Assembly (NCBI GenBank): GCA_019242135.1
Contig: JAFAWC010000119.1
Coordinates: forward strand, 1 to 7,450
From: Mycobacteriaceae bacterium
GTDB lineage: Bacteria; Actinomycetota; Actinomycetes; Mycobacteriales; Mycobacteriaceae
Direction: 5' to 3'
Length of the DNA: 7,450 nt
A program made the translations under genes and the position numbers. Position 1 is the stretch's first letter. Every line of letters starts with the position of its first letter. Below the pieces are notes generated by a model. It saw nothing but the letters and a program-made list of their open reading frames with translations. It had not been told where the DNA came from and did not search any database. Of the stretch, positions 1-5,078 are shown in pieces.

Positions 1-252
1 TCGGTGAACGCGTTGCCGATCAACCCGATCCGCACCCGGGTGCAGCACGCCAACGTCCAGGTCGCCTCGCTCGACGACATGGTGACGTCCTACCAACGGG
101 TCAAAGCGCTGGGATTTGCGATGGCGCTGTCGGTCGGCCAGCACACCAACGACAAAGAGCTGTCGTACTACGCGCAAACGCCGTCCAGCTTCGAGTGGGA
201 GGTCGAAGACTCAGTGCCCGCGCTGAGCACACCGGGCATCGCCGACAACTGA
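1..252 (+). CDS. Extradiol ring-cleavage dioxygenase (BphC-type, VOC fold), C-terminal fragment
   Basis: The reading frame is open from the left edge, so this is the end of a longer gene. Seen, counting the GTG at position 4 as residue 1: a His in a 'QHANVQV' strand (H15), a 'GQHTND' motif (H47), a 'SYYAQTPSSF' motif (Y55/Y56) and a Glu in 'FEWEVE' (E66). In the 2,3-dihydroxybiphenyl/catechol 2,3-dioxygenase family these match the second His iron ligand, the active-site His and Tyr, and the Glu iron ligand. The first His ligand lies upstream of the window. The family cleaves catechols next to the hydroxyls using Fe(II) and O2 in the cytoplasm. Odd: the usual 'EYG' after the Glu is missing, and only 16 residues follow the Glu, a short tail for BphC enzymes. 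A SnoaL-like gene follows after 16 nt, probably in the same operon. The family call is firm; the substrate is unknown. Confidence 0.85.
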   Translation, partial: SVNALPINPIRTRVQHANVQVASLDDMVTSYQRVKALGFAMALSVGQHTNDKELSYYAQTPSSFEWEVEDSVPALSTPGIADN

Positions 253-253
253 C

Positions 254-259
254 AAGGAG
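254..259 (+). promoter_or_regulatory. Ribosome binding site of the SnoaL-like gene
   Basis: A perfect AAGGAG lies 9 nt before the ATG at 269, immediately after the stop of the extradiol dioxygenase gene (TGA at 250-252). It fixes the start of the downstream gene and points to a shared transcript with independent initiation. Confidence 0.8.
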
Positions 260-268
260 CCTTACGGA

Positions 269-700
269 ATGTTTACCGGCCCCGCCGAAGACCGGCTCAA
301 GATCCGAGAGCGCCTCGATAGCTACTGCGATGCCGTCTGCCGGATAGACCGCCAGGAATATCTCGCCTGCTGGACCGAGGATGGGGAACGACTCGGCGAC
401 GGCGGTGAGTGCCACGGCATCGAGGAGCTGCGCACCCACTGGGACGGCATCTGGCATGCGCTGGAGCGCATGGCGTTTCTGACCCAGATCGGGGCCATCG
501 AGGTCGACGGCGATCGTGCCCGCACCCGCTCGTACTGCCAGGAGATCCTGCGGCTCAAGAACGGCGCGACGCACCGCCTGGTCGGCATGTACGAGGACGA
601 GCTGCGCCGAGTCGACGGCACCTGGTTGTTCAGTCGGCGGACCTACCGTGTCGTGCTGCGCGAAGGACAGCCGGGCGCCGCACAAGACGAATCCCCTTAG
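269..700 (+). CDS. SnoaL-like / NTF2-fold family protein
   Basis: This is a 143-residue protein of the size and pattern of SnoaL_4-type polypeptides. It has an N-terminal helix with 'RERLDSYCDAVCRIDRQEY' (residues 13-31), a 'CWTEDGE' turn (34-40), 'HGIEELRTHWDGIW' (49-62), and closing beta strands 'HRLVGMYEDELRRVDGTW' (102-119) and 'FSRRTYRVV' (121-129). The cone-shaped NTF2 fold is shared by polyketide cyclases, ketosteroid isomerases and the small (beta) subunits of ring-hydroxylating dioxygenases, so the fold alone does not fix a reaction. The gene lies 16 nt after an extradiol dioxygenase, a common arrangement in actinobacterial aromatic and steroid gene clusters, which suggests a hydration, isomerisation or binding step in the same pathway. 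No signal peptide is seen. Its stop is only 2 nt from the stop of the convergent luciferase-like gene. Family assignment is good; function is open. Confidence 0.88.
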   Translation: MFTGPAEDRLKIRERLDSYCDAVCRIDRQEYLACWTEDGERLGDGGECHGIEELRTHWDGIWHALERMAFLTQIGAIEVDGDRARTRSYCQEILRLKNGATHRLVGMYEDELRRVDGTWLFSRRTYRVVLREGQPGAAQDESP

Positions 701-702
701 CG

Positions 703-1569
703 TCACTTCCCATTGCTACCCCGCCCGTGCAACTCGGCGAGCGCGTGAATCTGCTCGAGGTAGTGCCCAAGGGAGCGATGGATGAACCGCGCAGACAATA
801 TGGTGGTGCCGGCCGCGGCCATGGTCCGTAGCGTTTCCTCAGTCAACGCTGGCTCACCCACCGGATCGAGCGCGTGATCGGCGGGCAGGACGACCTCGAA
901 CCCAGCGGGCAGTTCCCGCGCCCGCAACCAATCCGCCGCAGTGGCAACAGACACGTTGAAGGGACACCAGCCCTCCGCGAGCGTGAGCGCTCGGCGCAGT
1001 GACCGCGGGGTGCGGCCACCGATCCAGATCGGCATGTGTGGCTGCAGAGCGCAGGGATCGACGGTCAGTCCGCTAAACGAGTAGTACTCGCCCTGATAGA
1101 CCGGCTCATTGCTGGCCAGTGCTGCACGCAGCGCCCTCAAGGCGTCGTCGGCTCGAGCACCCCGATCGTCGAACGGGGCGCCGAGTAGATCGAACTCTTC
1201 CTTCAGGGTGCCGACACCCACACCCAGTATCACTCGGCCGCCGCTGACGTGATCTAGTGTGCCATAACGCTTTACGATCGCGAGCGGATGGTGATAACCC
1301 AGTACCAGGGTCATGGTGGCCAGTCGGATGTGCTGAGTGCGCGCTGACACATAACCAAATGTGGCGAGCGGGTCCCAGTACACCGAACCGCGCCGCGGGG
1401 CCTCGGTGGAGGGGATGCCGATGTGCTCGCTGCATGTCAAATGGTGGTAGCCGAGCCGGTCTGCCGCCTCGGCGACCAGGCCGATGTCCTCGATCGAGGC
1501 GCTCTTCTCCCAGCCCAAGGGAGCGCCGGCGACGTTGGTGACAACGGGCGTTGCGATGCCGAGTTTCAA
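703..1569 (-). CDS. Luciferase-like (LLM class), probably F420-dependent oxidoreductase
   Basis: This 288-residue TIM-barrel protein belongs to the luciferase-like monooxygenase superfamily. Seen: an N-terminal 'MKLGIATPVV' strand, 'YHHLTCSEHIGIP' (41-53), 'RLATMTLVLGYHHPL' (82-96), and the signature 'LDHVSGGRVILGVGVGTLKE' (105-124) followed by 'EEFDLLGAPFDDRGARADDAL' (124-144). 'MPIWIGG' lies at 179-185. This pattern is typical of the F420-dependent actinobacterial subgroup, but an FMN cofactor cannot be excluded. These enzymes carry out hydride-transfer oxidations or reductions, or monooxygenation. The start is TTG: the minus-strand sequence reads TTGA, where TTG starts this gene and TGA ends the dioxygenase gene upstream. 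Only a weak purine stretch precedes it, so translation is probably coupled. It is the last gene of the Rieske operon, and its stop nearly touches that of the convergent SnoaL-like gene. The substrate is unknown. Confidence 0.9.
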   Translation of the reverse strand: MKLGIATPVVTNVAGAPLGWEKSASIEDIGLVAEAADRLGYHHLTCSEHIGIPSTEAPRRGSVYWDPLATFGYVSARTQHIRLATMTLVLGYHHPLAIVKRYGTLDHVSGGRVILGVGVGTLKEEFDLLGAPFDDRGARADDALRALRAALASNEPVYQGEYYSFSGLTVDPCALQPHMPIWIGGRTPRSLRRALTLAEGWCPFNVSVATAADWLRARELPAGFEVVLPADHALDPVGEPALTEETLRTMAAAGTTILSARFIHRSLGHYLEQIHALAELHGRGSNGK

Positions 1570-2396
1570 TGCAGGGGCTCTTCCCCGGCCAGCACCGTGC
1601 GGTGCATGAGACGACCGCTATCCACGGCATAGGGTAGTGCTCGGTGCATGGTGCCGGTGTTGTCCCAGATGAGCAGGTCGCCGGGTTGCCACTCATGCCG
1701 ATAGACGTACCGCGGCTGGGTGGCCCAGTCGCGCAGGCGCGCGAGCAGTGCGCGGCTCTGCTCTACCGGCAGTCCGATCACGTAGTCCGCTGTGGCACCG
1801 AGGAGCAGGGACTTGCGTCCGGACCGGTGTGTCCACACCATTGGGCACGACTTCGGTGGGGATTTCTGCCAAAAGGTGATCTCGTCGTAGCTCATCTCCG
1901 GGGTCACGTAGTACTGTGACCGCTCCGCGCTGTGCACCACCCGCAGGTTGGCGATGGCGTCCTTCTCGGTCTGCGGCAGGTCCTCATACGCCGCGTAGGT
2001 GTTGCAGAACTCGGTCTGGCCGCCGGTTTCGGATAGCTTCACGGCCCGCAACAAGGTTGCCAGATTCGGATAGGGCTGCAGTGAGCCGTCGAAGTGCCAG
2101 AACAGTGAGCCTTTCAAGTAATCGGCTCGCTGATTCACGTTTTTGTCGAGCGAGATCTTGTAGATCCCGCCCTCCCCCTCGTTTTGCACGATGCTGCCGA
2201 GGGTGTTGGCGATCGCGACTTGCTGCTCGTCGCTGACCTGCAGCCCGCGAAAGAAGACCACTCCGCGTTGCTCCAGGGTGGCGCGGATGTTCTCGGCTTC
2301 GCCACCGCCGAGCAGGGTTTCCAGATCCGTGCGGATCTCGCTGCCTATCAGGGGTGTGTGGTCGACGATTTCGAGTTGCCCTGACGAAAGCCCCAT
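1566..2396 (-). CDS. TauD/TfdA-family 2-oxoglutarate-dependent dioxygenase
   Basis: With the ATG at 2396 the protein has 276 residues, the usual family length. Seen: the Fe(II) facial triad 'WHFDGS' (H101, D103) and the distal H251 in 'IWDNTGTMHRALPY'; R262 lies 11 residues after that His and R266 four further on, matching the 2-oxoglutarate-binding Arg spacing in TauD. The enzyme should couple 2-oxoglutarate decarboxylation to hydroxylation of a substrate, possibly with C-heteroatom cleavage as in TauD (taurine) and TfdA (2,4-D). The frame stays open upstream to a GTG at 2459, but that start would overlap the preceding gene by 58 nt. The ATG at 2396 lies 5 nt after that gene's stop and gives a normal TauD N-terminus ('LEIVDHTPLIGSEI'), so I chose it. 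The 3' end overlaps the luciferase-like gene by 3 nt. The Rieske neighbour suggests oxidative attack on a shared substrate. Family certain, substrate unknown. Confidence 0.9.
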   Translation of the reverse strand: MGLSSGQLEIVDHTPLIGSEIRTDLETLLGGGEAENIRATLEQRGVVFFRGLQVSDEQQVAIANTLGSIVQNEGEGGIYKISLDKNVNQRADYLKGSLFWHFDGSLQPYPNLATLLRAVKLSETGGQTEFCNTYAAYEDLPQTEKDAIANLRVVHSAERSQYYVTPEMSYDEITFWQKSPPKSCPMVWTHRSGRKSLLLGATADYVIGLPVEQSRALLARLRDWATQPRYVYRHEWQPGDLLIWDNTGTMHRALPYAVDSGRLMHRTVLAGEEPLH

Positions 2397-2401
2397 GCCT
2401 A

Positions 2402-2725
2402 TCAGCTCAATCGCGTCAGGATGGTGTTCGCCGAATGCTGCACGCGAGGCTGATTCCACAGCTCGACAGCCAACGACACGGTGATCAGTGAGTAAAGCAG
2501 GTTGCGCAAATTCGCCGCGTCCGCCGGCAACGGCTGCAGGTAGTCGAATTCGTCGAGGTAGGCCACTGCCGCCTCGGCATGGGGAAATACCTCGTCGTAG
2601 AAGGCCCGGATTTGTTCCATCGAGCTGTTGACCCGCTTGACGTAGCGCTCATGCCCGTCCTCGATCGCCCATTCATCCACCAAGTGTTGGAGCTGACAAA
2701 ATTGCTGAGGCAAGGACGCGTTCAT
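2402..2725 (-). CDS. Small helical protein linked to the Rieske oxygenase gene, unknown function
   Basis: This 107-residue, apparently all-helical soluble protein has no signal peptide, Cys cluster or recognised catalytic motif. Visible blocks are 'LPQQFCQLQHLVDEWAI' (5-21), 'RVNSSMEQIRAFYDEVFP' (31-48), 'AVAYLDEFDYLQPLPADA' (53-70) and 'LLYSLITVSLAVELWNQPRV' (76-95). From memory, similar small proteins with an 'AFYD...YLD.F....LP.DA..L.Y......A.ELW.QP' pattern are encoded beside Rieske oxygenase genes in actinobacteria and proteobacteria; I know of no assigned function. Its ATG overlaps the Rieske stop (ATGA), and the TauD-type gene begins 5 nt after its stop, so it is almost certainly made together with both enzymes. 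That placement suggests an accessory or stabilising subunit, but this is inference. The reading frame is convincing because both joints are typical of coupled genes. Confidence 0.8.
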   Translation of the reverse strand: MNASLPQQFCQLQHLVDEWAIEDGHERYVKRVNSSMEQIRAFYDEVFPHAEAAVAYLDEFDYLQPLPADAANLRNLLYSLITVSLAVELWNQPRVQHSANTILTRLS

Positions 2726-4008
2726 GTGCGGTTGCCTTGCTTAGCTTCACCGGCCGCCACGTAGTCGGCCACCGTCTTGTGCAAGTGCCGCAGCAGGATC
2801 TCCTCGTCGTTCATCTGAAATGTCCTGAGGGCTCGGCTGTTCAGCATGGCCTGCATACCTTCGAGCGGGCTCGCGTCTTCTAAGATGATGTCGTTGAGGA
2901 AGGTCACGGTCAGCTCCTGCCCCAACCGCTCTTTGTGCGTCGTCGGCGGGTGATAGAACATCTCCACCTCAAAGATGTGCGAGTGCGGCCCCGTGGGCCA
3001 ATGCGCGTGCGTGGTGAATCCGGACGCACCGAAGATCAGCACGAAGTTCGGGAAGAACTGAAACGAGTCGAAACCGTATTTCTCTGACCGCGTCGGATTG
3101 AGCCCGGGCGGCATGGAACCGCGATCTATGCGTTTGTTCCAAGGGCCCGCCGCGCTCGCCTCCATCACACATTCGATGGGCTTGGAATACGGCGTCTTAC
3201 GCGAGGGCTCGCCGGCGAACGAAAACATGCGATGCGGCCCTTTGAGTTGGTATGCCAACGCGTCGGTGAACGGATTCGGCGCATCCAGAGCGGCTTTGGC
3301 CTCGGCCGTGAGGTTGCCGAACGATGACGCATGCAGGTAGGGACCGTGATAGCTCTCCGCGAAACCGTCGACGAAAATCTTCCAGTTGCACTGCAGCTCG
3401 GCCTTGAAGCGGTAAACCTGATGCGGCCCGTCGAAGGGATAGCCCTCGATGCCATGGCCGAGCTCGCCGAGAAACGACCGCAGCGGCTCCGAGTTATCCG
3501 AGTTGAGGTTGATGAAAATGAAGCCTTCCCACACTTCGCACTGAATCGCCGGCACGCGGCAACTTCCGGCATCGAAGTCAAGCAGCAGGTCCTTACGGGT
3601 AGGGGCGAGCAACGAGCCGTCCAGGTTGTAGCGCCAGCCATGGAAGCGGCAGTAGAGAACTGGCGCCCGGCCCTCGACTTCCTCGAACGGATCTTCGCGC
3701 CAGAGGATCTTGTTGCCGCGATGCGGGCAGATGTTGTGGAAGGCGCGGATCACGCCGTCCTTGCCGCGCACGATGATGATCGAGGTGTTCAGAAACTTCA
3801 GTTCACGAGTGAAGTAGCTGCCGGCCCGCGGTACCCGCTCCACCCGTCCCATGTAGAGCCAGCTCTTCTTGAAGACGTGCTCGCGCTCCTTTTCGTAGAA
3901 CTCTTCGGAAACGCAGTCGTCAAGCGATACCGGGCCGCGACCCAATTCGGGGTACGAATCGGTCCAGTGACCACTCGCGGGCTTGGTTACGAGGGCGGGT
4001 TGACTCAT
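2722..4008 (-). CDS. Rieske non-heme iron aromatic ring-hydroxylating oxygenase, alpha subunit
   Basis: This is a 428-residue protein of normal alpha-subunit length. The Rieske [2Fe-2S] ligands are C94 and H96 ('NICPHRGN') and C120 and H123 ('YCRFHGWRY'). The catalytic domain shows 'NWKIFVDGFAESYHGPYLH' (208-226), with iron ligands H221 and H226 and the third ligand probably D378 in 'ILEDASPLEGM'. E218 sits where naphthalene dioxygenase has the bridging Asp that relays electrons between subunits; a Glu there is also known in other Rieske oxygenases such as CntA. The segment between H96 and C120 is 23 residues, about six longer than in naphthalene-type enzymes. The enzyme should insert oxygen into an aromatic or other ring or methyl substrate in the cytoplasm. 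AAGGAG at 4016-4021 supports the ATG at 4008. It is first in the minus-strand operon and divergent from a LysR regulator. No beta subunit, ferredoxin or reductase lies in the window. Confidence 0.94.
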   Translation of the reverse strand: MSQPALVTKPASGHWTDSYPELGRGPVSLDDCVSEEFYEKEREHVFKKSWLYMGRVERVPRAGSYFTRELKFLNTSIIIVRGKDGVIRAFHNICPHRGNKILWREDPFEEVEGRAPVLYCRFHGWRYNLDGSLLAPTRKDLLLDFDAGSCRVPAIQCEVWEGFIFINLNSDNSEPLRSFLGELGHGIEGYPFDGPHQVYRFKAELQCNWKIFVDGFAESYHGPYLHASSFGNLTAEAKAALDAPNPFTDALAYQLKGPHRMFSFAGEPSRKTPYSKPIECVMEASAAGPWNKRIDRGSMPPGLNPTRSEKYGFDSFQFFPNFVLIFGASGFTTHAHWPTGPHSHIFEVEMFYHPPTTHKERLGQELTVTFLNDIILEDASPLEGMQAMLNSRALRTFQMNDEEILLRHLHKTVADYVAAGEAKQGNRT

Positions 4009-4015
4009 GAGGCCA

Positions 4016-4021
4016 CTCCTT
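4016..4021 (-). promoter_or_regulatory. Ribosome binding site of the Rieske oxygenase gene
   Basis: A perfect AAGGAG on the minus strand lies 7 nt before the ATG at 4008. It is the best Shine-Dalgarno sequence on the minus strand of the window and the only strong one in the four-gene operon, as expected if the later genes are translated by coupling. Confidence 0.8.
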
Positions 4022-4037
4022 CACTTCGGCCTCGTAG

Positions 4038-4068
4038 CTCATACCGGCCGAACGTAGCACTTGACCAA
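4038..4068 (-). promoter_or_regulatory. Candidate promoter of the Rieske operon
   Basis: On the minus strand TATGAG (4043 down to 4038) could serve as -10 box, with a poor TTGGTC (4068-4063) 19 nt upstream as -35. Transcription would start near 4031, placing the centre of the 4091-4107 palindrome at about -68, the usual position of a LysR activation site. An alternative -10 is TACGTT (4056-4051), which would place the palindrome near -55. A weak promoter fits activator dependence, but neither choice can be settled by eye. Confidence 0.3.
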
Positions 4069-4090
4069 ATCCACAAAACAGGCTTTGAAT
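4061..4090 (+). promoter_or_regulatory. Candidate promoter of the LysR-type regulator gene
   Basis: TTGACC (4061-4066, five of six matches to the -35 consensus) is followed after 18 nt by TTGAAT (4085-4090, four of six matches to the -10 consensus). Transcription would start around 4097, inside the palindrome at 4091-4107. A regulator bound there would block its own promoter, the autorepression usual for LysR regulators. It faces away from and overlaps the candidate Rieske promoter. Confidence 0.4.
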
Positions 4091-4107
4091 TGCAACACCC
4101 TGTTGCA
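4091..4107. promoter_or_regulatory. Perfect palindrome, candidate LysR operator
   Basis: TGCAACA-CCC-TGTTGCA is an inverted repeat with two perfect 7-nt arms and a 3-nt spacer. After one mismatch the symmetry continues for two more A/T pairs outside. It lies between the divergent lysR and Rieske genes, 16 nt before the lysR ATG and about 90 nt before the Rieske ATG. LysR regulators bind interrupted dyads of this kind (T-N11-A type), so this is the best operator candidate in the window. Regulation of both genes from it is inferred from position. Confidence 0.6.
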
Positions 4108-4123
4108 TTTTTGGAACACCGTT

Positions 4124-5044
4124 ATGGAGCAAAACCTGCCCTTCGACGTCGATGCCCTGCTGATATTCAGCAAGGTCGTCGAATGCCGCAGCCTGTCGAA
4201 AGCGGCCACGCTGCTCGGCATGCCGAAGTCGACCGTCAGCCGCAAGCTCACCAAGCTGGAAGCGGACCTGGGCGCCAAGCTGCTGCGCAAGAACACCCAT
4301 CAGCTCACGGTCACCGATCTTGGCGAGAAGATTTACGGCCACAGCGTCAACATCCTGGCCGAGGCCAACGGCGTGCGCGCGTTGGTGGAAGGCAGCAAGC
4401 AGGAGCCGCAGGGCGAGTTGCGAGTTGCCATACCGGTCTTTGTCGGCATCGACTACGCGTCGCGCGTCGGCGCCACGTTCCTGCAGCGCTATCCCAACTC
4501 GCTGCTGGACATCCGGCTGGTGGACAAGGTGGTCCACCCGATCAATGACGGGTTCGATGTCGTGTTCGGGACCGGGCCGCTCCAAGATTCGATGCTGATC
4601 GCGCGGAAGGTCTTCAGCCTCGAACTGTTTCTGTGCGCGTCGCGTGACTTCGTGCGGCAACTGCCGGCGCCCATCACCGTTCCCGCGCAGTTGAACACCT
4701 TGCCGTTCATCGATTGCGGGTTCTATGGCGGACCAAGGAAGCTGGTGGTTGCCAAACAGAAGCGACGATACGAACTGTCACCGTCCGTGCGCGCACGGGC
4801 GAACAACTTTCAAGTTTGCAAGCACTACGTCCTGCACGGACTCGGTGTCGGCGCGATGCCCAGGCAGATCCTCGTCACCACGGAATTGCGCGAAGGAACC
4901 GTCGTGCCCGTGCTGGACGACTGGAGCCTCGAGCGGCTGGATGTGTACATGATTCATCCCTTTGAGCTCTCGTTCTCCACATTGATCAGCGCGTTCTACG
5001 ACACGGCGTGCGAGATCATCAGCGAGAATTCGGCGCGGACCTGA
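4124..5044 (+). CDS. LysR-type transcriptional regulator
   Basis: This 306-residue protein has the standard LysR layout. A winged helix-turn-helix spans about residues 9-68, with 'RSLSKAATLLGMPKSTVSRK' (22-41) as the helix-turn-helix and 'LEADLGAKLLRKNTHQLTVT' (45-64) as the wing; the effector-binding domain starts near 'GELRVAIPVFVG' (about 96). The frame is open back to a TTG at 4061, but that would add 21 residues without homology and run through the palindrome. I chose the ATG at 4124, which gives the normal start just before 'FDVDALLIFSKVVE'. The 'MPKSTVSRKLTKLE' recognition region resembles the CrgA-like group common in proteobacteria, so acquisition by transfer is possible. Divergence from the Rieske operon and the shared palindrome suggest that it activates that operon in response to a pathway compound and represses itself. 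The inducer cannot be predicted. Confidence 0.93.
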   Translation: MEQNLPFDVDALLIFSKVVECRSLSKAATLLGMPKSTVSRKLTKLEADLGAKLLRKNTHQLTVTDLGEKIYGHSVNILAEANGVRALVEGSKQEPQGELRVAIPVFVGIDYASRVGATFLQRYPNSLLDIRLVDKVVHPINDGFDVVFGTGPLQDSMLIARKVFSLELFLCASRDFVRQLPAPITVPAQLNTLPFIDCGFYGGPRKLVVAKQKRRYELSPSVRARANNFQVCKHYVLHGLGVGAMPRQILVTTELREGTVVPVLDDWSLERLDVYMIHPFELSFSTLISAFYDTACEIISENSART

Positions 5045-5066
5045 GGGCTCACGCTTCTCATCGCAC

Positions 5067-5072
5067 TACGGT
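5067..5072 (+). promoter_or_regulatory. Candidate -10 box for leaderless transcription of the aldo/keto reductase
   Basis: TACGGT matches the actinobacterial -10 pattern TANNNT and is separated from the ATG at 5079 by exactly 6 nt (GGACCT), so transcription could begin at the A of the start codon. The same spacing is seen before the antitoxin gene at 6737. The competing reading is that GGTGGA (5070-5075) is a closely spaced ribosome binding site and the gene is read through from lysR, 34 nt upstream. Confidence 0.4.
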
Positions 5073-5078
5073 GGACCT

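Noticed and set aside
703..2396. Sulfonate desulfonation pair (TauD plus SsuD-like luciferase family enzyme)
   Set aside because: The luciferase-like protein has the pattern of the F420-type subgroup rather than SsuD. There is no ABC transporter or flavin reductase, and the operon starts with a Rieske oxygenase.
2397..2459. N-terminal extension of the TauD-type protein from a GTG at 2459
   Set aside because: It would overlap the preceding gene by 58 nt and adds residues without family similarity. The ATG at 2396 gives a 5-nt gap and a normal N-terminus.
4061..4123. N-terminal extension of the LysR protein from a TTG at 4061
   Set aside because: It would place coding sequence over the candidate promoter and palindrome and adds residues not seen in LysR proteins.
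3331..4548. Long plus-strand open frame of 405 codons across the Rieske gene and the start of lysR
   Set aside because: It is antisense to a clear Rieske protein, shows no recognisable domain, and arises from high GC content. The lysR portion is in a different frame.
3920..4660. Minus-strand open frame of 246 codons across the Rieske start and lysR
   Set aside because: It runs antisense to lysR and through the intergenic control region and shows no family pattern.
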